Source: JAJPXC01 sp964517875 (lineage in GTDB: Bacteria; Bacteroidota; Bacteroidia; Bacteroidales; Muribaculaceae). From it: a DNA stretch of 64,000 nt. Shown here in pieces: positions 18,050 through 27,376 of the stretch; within the stretch, counting starts at the first letter, position 1, and the number at the start of each line of letters is the position of its first letter. The position numbers and the translations under genes are program-made. Under the pieces are notes generated by a model. That model did not search any database. It worked only from the letters and a program-made list of their open reading frames with translations, and was not told the origin of the DNA. The DNA lies in NCBI GenBank assembly GCA_964517875.1, contig CAZFEU010000001.1:62001-126000 (forward strand). The letters run 5' to 3'.

Positions 18050-19476
18050 TGATTACCATGACTGCAAAAGAACGTACTGCCATACCAAGGGTGAAGATGC
18101 CTCAGCTTGATGCCGCTTACAGCATAACTTGCAACGAAGAGGTCAACCAAGGTATATCACCTGAGCAAGCTGTAACTGAAGCAAATCGTTGTCTCACTTG
18201 TGCCAACCCTCAGTGTGTCACCGGTTGTCCGGTTAGCATCGACATCCCCGGCTTTATAAAACATATACAGAATAGCCACTTTTTAGAGGCCGCAAAAGTA
18301 TTAAAACTCACCAGCACACTCCCCGCAGTATGTGGTAGGGTGTGCCCCCAAGAAAGGCAATGCGAATCGAAGTGCATATACAATCGTATGAAGCTACCTC
18401 CGGTGGCGATAGGTTACTTGGAACGCTTTGCCGCCGACTTCGAGCGCAATGTAGGTATTCAGACAAAGGAAAAATCAGCTGAACCTGTCAAACATAACGG
18501 GCCGAAAGTTGCTGTGATTGGCTCAGGGCCTGCAGGCCTTACTTTTGCCGGCGAAATGGCAAAAAAAGGCTATCAAGTTACTGTTTACGAGGCATTGCAC
18601 GAGATAGGAGGTGTACTTAAATACGGAATCCCGGAATTCCGCTTACCCAACGATATTGTAGATTATGAAATCAATGCCCTTAGAAAACAGGGTGTAGAAT
18701 TTGTAAAAGATACAGTAATCGGTAAGACGCTCAGCTATGACGACCTCAAAGCGATGGGATTTAAAGGTGTATTTGCTGCCTCGGGAGCGGGCTTGCCGCG
18801 ATTTATGGGTATTCCAGGCGAAAACCTAAATGGTGTAATGTCATCTAACGAGTATCTTACTCGCATCAATCTCATGCACGCTGGTCATGGTGGTGACACT
18901 CCCGTTTACCACGGAAAATGTGTAGCGATCATCGGTGGAGGCAACACGGCAATGGACTCATGTCGCACAGCCCGACGCATGGGAGCTGAGCGGGTATTTG
19001 TGGTATATCGCCGTAGCGAGGCTGAGATGCCGGCTCGAATCGAAGAGGTAGTACACGCCAAGGAAGAGGGCATTGAATTTCTCACCTTACACAATCCTGT
19101 GGAATACCTTGGCGATGAACAAGGTCGCGTCAGAGCGATGCGAGTACAACGAATGGAGCTTGGCCAACCTGACGAATCGGGTCGTCGGTCTCCTGTACCC
19201 GTGGAGGGAGCAATTGATGAGCTACCTGTCGATATGGTGATTGTGAGTGTGGGCGTAAGCCCCAACCCACTTATACCTAACGCAATTAGTGGTCTTAGTA
19301 TAAGTCGCCGTGGAACGATAGAGGTTGACCCACAAACTATGGAATCGTCAATTCCTCAAATCTATGCAGGAGGCGACATTACGCGAGGTGGGGCTACAGT
19401 AATCCTTGCCATGGGTGATGGCCGACGAGCCGCTGAAGCAATGGATAAAAAGTTAAAACTTCAGCCGATTAACTAA
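18049..19476 (+). CDS. NfnB/GltD-like NADPH-dependent flavoprotein subunit
   Basis: This 475-residue protein has an N-terminal double 4Fe-4S region (CLTCANPQCVTGCPV and CGRVCPQERQCESKC) and two dinucleotide folds (VIGSGPAGLTFAGEMAKKG for FAD, IIGGGNTAMDSCRTARRMG for NADPH). It matches the homotetrameric glutamate synthase small-subunit/NfnB group. Without a large glutamate synthase gene nearby, and with an NfnA partner sharing its start, the Nfn assignment is favoured over glutamate synthase. ATG 18049 overlaps the upstream stop; ATG 18058 is an alternative. Confidence 0.88.
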   Translation: MITMTAKERTAIPRVKMPQLDAAYSITCNEEVNQGISPEQAVTEANRCLTCANPQCVTGCPVSIDIPGFIKHIQNSHFLEAAKVLKLTSTLPAVCGRVCPQERQCESKCIYNRMKLPPVAIGYLERFAADFERNVGIQTKEKSAEPVKHNGPKVAVIGSGPAGLTFAGEMAKKGYQVTVYEALHEIGGVLKYGIPEFRLPNDIVDYEINALRKQGVEFVKDTVIGKTLSYDDLKAMGFKGVFAASGAGLPRFMGIPGENLNGVMSSNEYLTRINLMHAGHGGDTPVYHGKCVAIIGGGNTAMDSCRTARRMGAERVFVVYRRSEAEMPARIEEVVHAKEEGIEFLTLHNPVEYLGDEQGRVRAMRVQRMELGQPDESGRRSPVPVEGAIDELPVDMVIVSVGVSPNPLIPNAISGLSISRRGTIEVDPQTMESSIPQIYAGGDITRGGATVILAMGDGRRAAEAMDKKLKLQPIN

Positions 19477-19531
19477 ATTAACTTAAAATTCAGTATGCTT
19501 CCACAATAATATTAAAGTATTAGCGATAATA

Positions 19532-19583
19532 ATTAAAGGCTTTTAATTCCTTCAACTCTGTAAAGGTCTTAAAAGCCTTTAAT
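19532..19583. repeat. Long inverted repeat between nfnB and the HtrA gene
   Basis: Perfect 15-bp arms ATTAAAGGCTTTTAA (19532-19546) and TTAAAAGCCTTTAAT (19569-19583) flank 22 bases, within which CCTT and AAGG can also pair. There is no T-tract immediately after it. It could end the upstream transcript or act as an operator or mRNA structure for the protease gene that starts 46 bp downstream. Confidence 0.7.
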
Positions 19584-19628
19584 CATTAATGAGAGTAATA
19601 CCTTTTAGTTTCAATAATCAATCCCACT

Positions 19629-21056
19629 ATGAAAATTACTTCGTTACTTGCCGCCACAGCCATGATGACCACGTCAGTGGCAGTTGCGGGAACATCGGGA
19701 GTCCCCTCCGATTTTACTAAAGCTGCCGAGTCAACCGTTAATGGCGTGGTATCAATCAAGAGTTATGCATCGCCCAGAGCCTACAGCAGCCAGGGGGATT
19801 TCTTCAACGATCCTTTCTTTGAATTTTTCTTTGGTTCGCCGCGTCAGGGTCAGCGTGACCGACAACAGCAACAACCCAAGCAACGTCAAACAGGACTTGG
19901 ATCGGGTGTAATCCTTTCTACCGATGGATATATCGTCACTAACAATCATGTGATTGATGGAGCTGAACGTCTTGAAATCACCCTCAACGATAATCGTAAT
20001 TTTGAAGCAACAATAATAGGTGCTGACCCCTTGACCGACGTGGCGCTTATTAAAATCGAAGCAACCGATCTCCACGTTATTCCGATGGGAAACTCAGAGG
20101 ATCTTAAAATAGGTGAGTGGGTTCTTGCAGTAGGCAATCCATTCGGATTTACCTCTACGGTAACGGCAGGAATAGTCAGTGCCAAGGGCCGTAACATATC
20201 ATCTCTTACCGGCACGTCTCGCGGACAGAGTGGAATCGAGTCATTTATTCAGACCGACGCTGCCGTCAATCCAGGCAATTCAGGTGGTGCACTCGTCAAT
20301 CTTGATGGTCAGCTTGTGGGTATTAACACTGCAATATACTCACAAACCGGCAACTACGCAGGCTATTCTTTCGCAGTACCCACTTCAATCGTAAAGAAAA
20401 TTGTGGCCGACATCAAGGAGTTTGGATCGGTGCAACGAGCTGTGCTTGGGATTGCATTCGGAGAACTCACTCCAGAACTCGCCAAGGAGAAAGATATCAC
20501 TGAAACTGCCTATGGACTATATGTAGGCCAGGTAAATGATCGTTCGGCCGCAATGGAAGCCGGCATAGAGGTAGGTGACGTAATTATTGCGATAGATGGC
20601 GTTCCAACACGCAATACAGCCGATCTGCAAGAAACCATGGCAACAAAACGCCCGGGCGACACAATTAATTTAGAGTACGTGCGCAATAACAAACGCTTCA
20701 GTAAGACGGTGACTTTGCGCAATGCTGATGGCACCACCACTGTGAAACGCACTGAAGATTGGAATTCTGCACTTGGGTGCTCATTCCTCAAGGTATCTGA
20801 CGAAAAACTTAAACGACTTGAGATTTCCTCAGGCGTAGAGGTGACAGGTGTTCAAGCCGGACGTTTCCAGGATGCCGGAGTGCGCAGTGGATTCTTAATC
20901 ACCACCATCAACGGCGATAGAGTGAAAACCCCTGATGATGTGAAGCGTATATACGATAATATTATGAAATCAAGTGAAGATAGCCGAGTAATGTTTATCG
21001 AAGGTGTCTACACAACCGGAAAGAAAGATTATTACGCTGTAAACCTTGGTGAATAA
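19629..21056 (+). CDS. DegP/HtrA-type periplasmic serine protease
   Basis: The 475-residue Do-family protease has a signal peptide (MKITSLLAATAMMTTSVAVA), a catalytic triad of H107 (TNNHVIDG), D137 (LTDVALIKI) and S218 (NPGNSGGAL), and two PDZ domains (about 275-365 and 385-465). A Q-rich linker (RDRQQQQPKQRQ) follows a Phe-rich loop near residue 60, as in DegP LA loops. It degrades or refolds damaged envelope proteins. It is a single gene ended by a hairpin. Confidence 0.93.
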   Translation: MKITSLLAATAMMTTSVAVAGTSGVPSDFTKAAESTVNGVVSIKSYASPRAYSSQGDFFNDPFFEFFFGSPRQGQRDRQQQQPKQRQTGLGSGVILSTDGYIVTNNHVIDGAERLEITLNDNRNFEATIIGADPLTDVALIKIEATDLHVIPMGNSEDLKIGEWVLAVGNPFGFTSTVTAGIVSAKGRNISSLTGTSRGQSGIESFIQTDAAVNPGNSGGALVNLDGQLVGINTAIYSQTGNYAGYSFAVPTSIVKKIVADIKEFGSVQRAVLGIAFGELTPELAKEKDITETAYGLYVGQVNDRSAAMEAGIEVGDVIIAIDGVPTRNTADLQETMATKRPGDTINLEYVRNNKRFSKTVTLRNADGTTTVKRTEDWNSALGCSFLKVSDEKLKRLEISSGVEVTGVQAGRFQDAGVRSGFLITTINGDRVKTPDDVKRIYDNIMKSSEDSRVMFIEGVYTTGKKDYYAVNLGE

Positions 21057-21084
21057 CTTCTGACTTATATACATTTAATAGCAC

Positions 21085-21118
21085 GAGAGGCTGTCCGGTT
21101 ATCATTGGGCAGCCTCTC
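21085..21118. terminator. Hairpin terminator after the HtrA gene
   Basis: GAGAGGCTGTCC (21085-21096) pairs with GGGCAGCCTCTC (21107-21118), with one G-T pair, around a 10-base loop. It lies between convergent genes and may serve both. The T-rich tail is weak. Confidence 0.7.
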
Positions 21119-21150
21119 ACAGTTTATATCTTTAAAATATATAATGTGCA

Positions 21151-21444
21151 TTAAATAGTGCGTTCAACCGACCAGACAAAAGCTCGTAATCCGAGTTTGG
21201 GAGTCTCCAGATCCATAGCGTGTAGCGCATTGAGTACGTTGTCAACACGCGAATCTTCGACCATCGTGAGTATTGAACATGCCATAGATGGCCATGCGTG
21301 CGATCCGTAATGAGGTTCACCGTTCACCGAACCGCGCCCTTGCACCTGCTCCCATGCGGTGAAGCCACGGCAGTTGCTTTTTTCGAGCATAGTGATTATA
21401 CGGTCATAATATGCCTGGTCAAATGCTATAAATATTGCTTTCAC
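21151..21444 (-). CDS. PG0541-type small protein associated with RND transporter
   Basis: The 97-residue protein matches the Bacteroidota family named PG0541 transporter-associated protein: a short alpha/beta start (MKAIFIAFDQAYYDRI), a GFTAWEQVQGRGS segment and a PII-like end. PII-like folds sense small ligands, so it may regulate the pump; this is inference. It starts 30 bp after the RND permease stop and is the last gene of the efflux operon. Confidence 0.75.
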   Translation of the reverse strand: MKAIFIAFDQAYYDRIITMLEKSNCRGFTAWEQVQGRGSVNGEPHYGSHAWPSMACSILTMVEDSRVDNVLNALHAMDLETPKLGLRAFVWSVERTI

Positions 21445-21473
21445 GATATTTGTAAAGTAAGATGATTAACTAA

Positions 21474-24400
21474 TTAAGATTGAGTATCTCTATATGCCTT
21501 GCGATATTTCTTACGATTGCGTCGTACACCCACATAGGCAAAGATACAATATAATGTAGGCACAAACAGCAGGGTGAGAATAGTAGAAACCGTAAGACCT
21601 CCGATAACCGCAGTACCCATCGGGCGCCACATCTCTGCACCTTGGCCAGTACCAATTGCCATGGGTACCATACCAAGAATGGTAGTCAACGTGGTCATGA
21701 CCACAGGACGCAGACGTGACTTACCGCCATGTACCACGGCTGTGCGGATAGACATTCCACGCTCGCGGTTAAGCGATATGTAGTCAATGAGCACGATACC
21801 ATTTTTCACCACGATACCTATTAGCATAATAGCACCGATAAGCGACATTACATTGAGCGTGTGTCCTGTGAGGTAAAGGATGATAAATACGCCTGAGAAT
21901 GCGAAGAGCAATGAGGTCATGATAATAGCGGGATAGGTATAGCTCTCAAACTGAGCAGCCATCACTATGTATACCAATATTATGATAAGAGCGGCAAGCG
22001 TAAGCAGATCCTTAAACGAGTCTTGCTGGTCTTCATAGCTACCTGCCAGATCAATGTTTATGCCAACAGGTATGTCCATCTTGTCAATTTCAGCATTAGC
22101 GGCCTCTACCACCTGACTCATTGGCACACCATCGACTACTGTTGAAACGGTAACAATGCGCTCGCGGTCTTTACGTTCGATAGTAGGTGGCGTAAATCGC
22201 TCAACTACTTTGCCAACTTCCTTAATTTTAACCGGACTACCTGACGGGGTGATAATGGTGATATTCTCAATGTCGGCAATTGATTGACGATGCGCTGGGT
22301 CATACATCACCTTTATGTCATATTCCTCTCCATCCTCTCGATATTGAGATGCTATAGAACCATTGATACGGTTGCGCAAAGCAGTAGCGGCGGTGGCAAG
22401 ATTAAGTCCATGCATGGCGAGTTTTTCACGGTCAAAGTCAACCTGGTATTCGGGTTGATAATCCGCACGTGAAATACGTATGTCAGCAGTGCCGGGAATA
22501 TTCTTGAGTATGCGTGTCAACTGTTGCGCTACGGAGTCGGTCTCGTTAAAGTCATAACCATAGATTTCGAAATCAACGGTTGACTGTCCTGACATTGACC
22601 CTCCGCGGTTACCACCAACATTAACTTGCGCCTTCGAATACTCAGGATAATGTTTAAGATCCTCGCGCATCATCTGAGCGATCTCTATGATTGAACGGTC
22701 TCGATCGCCGGGATCGCTCAAACGTATATTCATCGACACAATATGTGGACCATTGTCACTGAGCGATCCCCATGTGTTATCGCTCGATGCTGTACCGGTA
22801 GTGTAGTTGAGCACTTGTATTTCAGGATATTTCTCCCTCCACTCTTTCGCAAGACGATTGGTAACTTCATTGGCCACCTCCACGCGCGTGCCGATGGGAA
22901 GCTCAAGATTCACCCCAAGTCGCCCATCATCGGCAGTGGGGAAGAACTCGGTTCCAACATTGCGCACAAGGAATATCGAGCCGACAAATATTGCTGCACA
23001 AACTAAAATAGTAATAAGTTTATGCGACACAACCTTTGTAAGAAGCCATGCGTAACCGTTGTCAAATGCATCGAGACCACGATTGATGGGGCCAAAAAGC
23101 AAAAGATAAAATTTTCCACGCTTTATATTACGTTTCAGCAGCTGTGAGCATAGCATGGGGGTGAGTGACAGCGCACACACCGTTGATATAATCATCATGA
23201 TCGTTACCATCCACCCTAACTGACGGAAAAGTACGCCCGTCATGCCGGTGACAAGTGTCAGAGGGAAGAATACGGCAATAAGTGTAAGAGTTGAAGCAAT
23301 AACTGATACAGCCACCTCATTGGTACCATGTATAGCCGCTTGCTTTGGATCAGACCCGCGTTCAATATGCGTCGTGACATTTTCCAACACCACAATTGCG
23401 TCGTCCACTACCATACCTATAGATATTGATAGCGCCGATAATGATACTATGTTTAAGCTATTGCCAGTGATAGCAAGGTAGATGAACGATGCGATCAGCG
23501 ATATAGGGATAGTAATTGTGATAATCAATGTGGCTCTCCATCGGCCAAGAAAAACAAACACCACAATAACAACGAATAATAGCGCATAAAGCACTGTTTC
23601 GGTCAACGAGGCTATAGTATTGCGGATATTATCGGATGTATCGACAATCACACCAAGCTTAACATCGGATGGGAGACGTTTCTGAAGTTGTGGCAACATC
23701 TTCAGCACCTGATCAGAAATCTCCACTGAGTTTGCTCCTGATTGTTTCTGAATGATAATCATAGCACCCTTGTTGCCGTCGTTGTATGTCTGCTGGGCAC
23801 GCTCCTCAAGGGAGTCATCTATCGTAGCTACGTCGCTTAGGTAAATATTATTTCCATCTACCGACCCTACAACAATTTTCGACATCTGGTCGGAAGAAAC
23901 GAACTCTCCCTGCACGCGCAGCGTATAAGTATCTGAGCCGATATCGAATGAACCACCGGGGATGTTGCGGTTTTCACTGGCTACAATCTGCGAGATAGTC
24001 TCAACCGATAAATTGTATGCTTCAAGTTTATTAGGATCAACGTAGATGTGTATCTCGCGTTTTGGAGCACCGGATATTGAAACCGAGCCAACGCCATTGA
24101 TACGCGCAAGTGGGTTTACCACCGCATCATCAAGTATCTTATATAAGCCGGGCATACTTTCATCAGCTTCCACCGAAAGCATCACAATAGGTATCATGTC
24201 GGTAGAAAACTTGAAGATCACCGGAGTCTCGGCATCATCAGGGAGCATACTGTTGACCATGTCAAGCTTATCACGCACATCGTTGGTGAGTACGTCAATA
24301 TCCTTGCCATACTCAAATTCAAGAGTAATGACTGAGATATTCTCACGCGATTTTGATGTGATGTGCTTTAAGTCATTGACAGCGTTGAGAGTGTTCTCAA

Positions 24401-24599
24401 GCGGACGTGTCACATTCTGCTCAATATCCTGCGCACTTGCTCCCTGATAGGTGGTCATCACCATAATGGTGTTGGTATCTATGTCGGGATAAAGGTCGAT
24501 AGGTAGGGTGGAAAGAGAAAATAAGCCGAGTATGGCAACCGCTACGAAACATAGGGTAGTCATAATCGGTCGTTTGACTGCTGAACCGTATAAGCTCAT
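21474..24599 (-). CDS. RND multidrug efflux permease (HAE1 type)
   Basis: The 1041-residue protein has the AcrB/MexB layout: an N-terminal transmembrane helix, two large periplasmic loops and two six-helix bundles. The proton-relay aspartate pair is in GMVVDDAIVVLEN (fourth helix of the first half), and the second half has an equivalent segment GIVVKNGIVLIDY. It exports hydrophobic compounds by proton motive force with its adaptor and TolC-like partners, the two genes just upstream. The substrate cannot be read from the sequence. Confidence 0.93.
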   Translation of the reverse strand: MSLYGSAVKRPIMTTLCFVAVAILGLFSLSTLPIDLYPDIDTNTIMVMTTYQGASAQDIEQNVTRPLENTLNAVNDLKHITSKSRENISVITLEFEYGKDIDVLTNDVRDKLDMVNSMLPDDAETPVIFKFSTDMIPIVMLSVEADESMPGLYKILDDAVVNPLARINGVGSVSISGAPKREIHIYVDPNKLEAYNLSVETISQIVASENRNIPGGSFDIGSDTYTLRVQGEFVSSDQMSKIVVGSVDGNNIYLSDVATIDDSLEERAQQTYNDGNKGAMIIIQKQSGANSVEISDQVLKMLPQLQKRLPSDVKLGVIVDTSDNIRNTIASLTETVLYALLFVVIVVFVFLGRWRATLIITITIPISLIASFIYLAITGNSLNIVSLSALSISIGMVVDDAIVVLENVTTHIERGSDPKQAAIHGTNEVAVSVIASTLTLIAVFFPLTLVTGMTGVLFRQLGWMVTIMMIISTVCALSLTPMLCSQLLKRNIKRGKFYLLLFGPINRGLDAFDNGYAWLLTKVVSHKLITILVCAAIFVGSIFLVRNVGTEFFPTADDGRLGVNLELPIGTRVEVANEVTNRLAKEWREKYPEIQVLNYTTGTASSDNTWGSLSDNGPHIVSMNIRLSDPGDRDRSIIEIAQMMREDLKHYPEYSKAQVNVGGNRGGSMSGQSTVDFEIYGYDFNETDSVAQQLTRILKNIPGTADIRISRADYQPEYQVDFDREKLAMHGLNLATAATALRNRINGSIASQYREDGEEYDIKVMYDPAHRQSIADIENITIITPSGSPVKIKEVGKVVERFTPPTIERKDRERIVTVSTVVDGVPMSQVVEAANAEIDKMDIPVGINIDLAGSYEDQQDSFKDLLTLAALIIILVYIVMAAQFESYTYPAIIMTSLLFAFSGVFIILYLTGHTLNVMSLIGAIMLIGIVVKNGIVLIDYISLNRERGMSIRTAVVHGGKSRLRPVVMTTLTTILGMVPMAIGTGQGAEMWRPMGTAVIGGLTVSTILTLLFVPTLYCIFAYVGVRRNRKKYRKAYRDTQS

Positions 24600-24654
24600 T
24601 GTAGAGTTATTTAGTGGTGTGTGAGTGTTTGGATTATTTTTAAGCGTATGGGGA

Positions 24655-25683
24655 TTATTCAGCCGATTCGGTGTTGATAACCTCTACTTCAATACCATCT
24701 GCAAGTCGCGACTGACCGTTGATAACAACGATATCTCCATCCTCTACGCCTGATAGTACTTCGTAAGTGTCACCGAGTCGCTGGCCAAGTTGAACCTGAT
24801 TGTAGCTAACTTTACCGTCGTCACCAAGCACATATACATACTTATTGCCCGACCCTGACATTTTCACCACGGCACGGTCGGGAACCACTACATTATTCTG
24901 CTGACCATAGTTGATTGTTACTCGTGAGAACATGCCCGGACGCACCTTCCCATCGTTGTCAATATCAATCTGGCATGTGAATGTGCGTGTTTTTGGGTCT
25001 ACAGTGGGGTAGACTACACTGATGTTGCCAGTGTAGACCTGGTCTGGTAGGGCATCAAAACGTATTTCAACGGGCATACCTGCATTGACACGCGAATACT
25101 CGCTCTCATTAATACCAAGCATGATTTTCACCGGGTCAAGTTGCTCCACCGTAAGTATAGGGAGTGAGCCTGTCATGTCGCCCGGATCGTAGTTACGTGC
25201 TGTAACAACACCGTTGATGGGAGATATGAGTGTAGTGTTCTCCACCATATTGCGATACTGGCGCAACGAAGCCTCATATTCAGTGGTGAGCTGGTCAACA
25301 GACTGCTGAGTTCCACCTCCTATTTCAAGGAGATACTTGGCACGATCGAGATCACGTTTTGTATTGTCGAGCCTTATCTTTAGTTGTTCAATATTTACGT
25401 CATCGAGAATAACCAATGGCTGACCTTTGCTTACGCGGTCGCCTATATCAACACGAATATCCTTGATGCGGTTAGGTGTAGAAGTGGTGATATTGTTCAC
25501 ATTAAAACCTTCAACCGTAGCAGTGTACTGTGACACCTGATCAACAGATTTGGCATGAACTTGACTTACCTGTACTTGTGGCTTTTCATCGGTAGTCGTT
25601 TTTTCGGTTGTAGCCTTTTTTTGTGAACAAGCTGTCATTAGCGACAATGCAGCAAGTGTGGAAATATAGATACTAAGTCTCAT
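24655..25683 (-). CDS. RND efflux periplasmic adaptor lipoprotein
   Basis: This 342-residue membrane-fusion protein starts with a lipoprotein signal (SLMTACSQKK, Cys19 the likely lipid site). A lipoyl/barrel-sandwich half (IDIRVDIGDRVSKGQPLVIL), a coiled-coil hairpin (about 100-145) and beta-barrel segments (SRVNAGMPVEIRF) follow. It bridges the inner-membrane pump and the outer-membrane channel. It lies 55 bp before the permease gene and 20 bp after the TolC-like gene. Confidence 0.92.
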   Translation of the reverse strand: MRLSIYISTLAALSLMTACSQKKATTEKTTTDEKPQVQVSQVHAKSVDQVSQYTATVEGFNVNNITTSTPNRIKDIRVDIGDRVSKGQPLVILDDVNIEQLKIRLDNTKRDLDRAKYLLEIGGGTQQSVDQLTTEYEASLRQYRNMVENTTLISPINGVVTARNYDPGDMTGSLPILTVEQLDPVKIMLGINESEYSRVNAGMPVEIRFDALPDQVYTGNISVVYPTVDPKTRTFTCQIDIDNDGKVRPGMFSRVTINYGQQNNVVVPDRAVVKMSGSGNKYVYVLGDDGKVSYNQVQLGQRLGDTYEVLSGVEDGDIVVINGQSRLADGIEVEVINTESAE

Positions 25684-25703
25684 TATTATTGTAAATATTG
25701 AAG

Positions 25704-27134
25704 TTACTGTTGAGGTGTGGAATATTTGTCTATGTCGGCTTTTCCAAGCAGAAGCTCGAGATCACTATTGGCAACAAGAAAATTATATATTGACTGATAG
25801 TAGGCAAGGCGTGCACGGGTAAGGGCAAGCTCTGAATCGCGTAGGTCGAGGTATGACGCTGCACCTATCTCAAAGCTACGTTCCATAATTTGATGCGCTT
25901 TCTCCGCTTGCGACACACTCTCGGAATTTGATGCTATCTGCTTTACGTTGACATTTACATTATCTATCGCAAGGTCAACCTGCATATTGAGTGAACGCAC
26001 AAGGTTCTCTTTTTGCCACTTCATCTCGTTGACCTGCACTTGGGCTTGCTTGATGGCATAGTATCGTTGCCCACCAGTGAATATAGGCACATTAAGTGTT
26101 ACCCCTATCATGGAGTACGGGCTCCATAACAAATGGCTGAATGGTGTTCCATTGTTAGATGAAGTCCAGTTATAATTTGCCGCAAGCGATAGGGTGGGAT
26201 AAAGCGATGCTTTCTGCACCTCAAGTCCGTGTCGCAGTGTGTTGGTCTGTAACTCAAGTAGACGTAACTGTGAGTTTGAATTAATTGAGCGATCGGTATT
26301 AAGTAACGCCTGCTCATACATAGTTTCCTCGTATTCCTTGAGCTGTGAGTTAGCCGTCAATGCATGATTGCTATCCATGCCCAATAAAATCGTCAATTGA
26401 AGTCGGGCCTGCTTGATGGCAATATCAGCCTGAGCAAGCTCAGGCTCTACATTCTTTACGGCAACAGATGTACGTAGCACATCATACTCGGATGCGGCAC
26501 CTACACTGAATTTCTTTTGATAGATTTCGTGAGTTACCAATGCGTTATCGTAGCTCTCTTGAATCACCCGTCTTGAATCTTCGGCAAGAAGTAGACTATA
26601 ATATGCATTTTTAACCGAGTTAATAAGTTGCAACTTCGATTGTCGGGCAGTCTCAACTGTCTGTAATATCTGGGAATCACTTAGCTTTAACGATGCCCAA
26701 AGCTGAGGAGCTATCAACGGCATTGAAGCAGAAAACCCTACAGAATATGAGTTGTCAAGACCCATCTTGATACCCTGTCGACCCGAGCCCGAAGAGGCGG
26801 GTTTTTCTCCTTCGTTGCCTTCATCTGACGAACTTCCGCCAAAACCTCCAAATCCACCTATATTCATATAGGCGACTTGTTTGGCAAGTGTACGATTGTA
26901 TGATCCTCCAAAATTTACGGTTGGTAGTAGCTGTGATAATGTTTCTTTTTTGGAATAATCGACTCGCTCAATCTCCATATTAGCCACCTTGATTGTAGGA
27001 TTTTGATCAAGGGCGATGGTGATGCACTGGTCGAGCGACAAAGGTATAGTGTCGATAGGAGCTATCTGCTGTGCTTTGATCGATATTGGCATCAGTGCCA
27101 AAGCTGCAGCAAATAAATTGAAATATTTAACCAT
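25704..27134 (-). CDS. TolC-family outer-membrane efflux channel
   Basis: I take ATG 27132-27134 (MVKYFNLFAAALALMPISIKA) as the start because it yields a clean signal peptide and lies after a promoter; the extension to 27224 runs through promoter sequence. The mature part has the repeated coiled-coil layout of TolC proteins with LSLDQCITIALDQNPTIKVA at the start and SYLDLRDSELALTRARLAYYQS near the end. A Gly/Ser-rich loop (GGFGGFGGSSSDEG) sits in the first half. It begins the four-gene efflux operon. Confidence 0.92.
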   Translation of the reverse strand: MVKYFNLFAAALALMPISIKAQQIAPIDTIPLSLDQCITIALDQNPTIKVANMEIERVDYSKKETLSQLLPTVNFGGSYNRTLAKQVAYMNIGGFGGFGGSSSDEGNEGEKPASSGSGRQGIKMGLDNSYSVGFSASMPLIAPQLWASLKLSDSQILQTVETARQSKLQLINSVKNAYYSLLLAEDSRRVIQESYDNALVTHEIYQKKFSVGAASEYDVLRTSVAVKNVEPELAQADIAIKQARLQLTILLGMDSNHALTANSQLKEYEETMYEQALLNTDRSINSNSQLRLLELQTNTLRHGLEVQKASLYPTLSLAANYNWTSSNNGTPFSHLLWSPYSMIGVTLNVPIFTGGQRYYAIKQAQVQVNEMKWQKENLVRSLNMQVDLAIDNVNVNVKQIASNSESVSQAEKAHQIMERSFEIGAASYLDLRDSELALTRARLAYYQSIYNFLVANSDLELLLGKADIDKYSTPQQ

Positions 27135-27172
27135 TTGTGACAATAATATATCGTAAGTAGCAAATTGAGCCG

Positions 27173-27180
27173 CAAAATTA
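27173..27180 (-). promoter_or_regulatory. Promoter -7 element of the RND efflux operon
   Basis: The minus strand has TAATTTTG at 27173-27180, 38 bases before the TolC-like gene start. The palindromes at 27211 and 27239 lie upstream of it on the same strand. The -33 element is not clear. Confidence 0.4.
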
Positions 27181-27210
27181 CTAAAAACAGTCGAGGAAAT
27201 GAAGATACAT

Positions 27211-27223
27211 TGCCCATTGGGCA
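27211..27223. repeat. Palindrome upstream of the RND operon (possible operator 1)
   Basis: TGCCCATTGGGCA is a perfect dyad with one central base, about 31 bp upstream of the -7 element of the efflux operon, a position suited to activator or repressor binding. Confidence 0.55.
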
Positions 27224-27238
27224 TAAATATTGCCTTTT

Positions 27239-27257
27239 TTTACCAACATTTGGTAAA
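27239..27257. repeat. Palindrome upstream of the RND operon (possible operator 2)
   Basis: TTTACCAACATTTGGTAAA is a perfect 8-bp dyad with a 3-base centre, 15 bp from the first palindrome. It lies between the divergent efflux operon and the AlkD-like gene. No regulator gene lies adjacent. Confidence 0.6.
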
Positions 27258-27325
27258 TCACTGATGAAGTCATTAACACTCACAATATTCTTGTTGTCAT
27301 ACTTAATTTGATGTAAAATTTTCAC

Positions 27326-27333
27326 TAACTTTG
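27326..27333 (+). promoter_or_regulatory. Promoter -7 element of the AlkD-like gene
   Basis: TAACTTTG at 27326-27333 fits TAnnTTTG, 43 bases before the ATG. A TTTG lies at 27307-27310 but its 15-base spacing is short. Confidence 0.4.
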
Positions 27334-27376
27334 TGAAAAATAAGCATCCTGTTTCTCTTACGCACCATTACTGATT

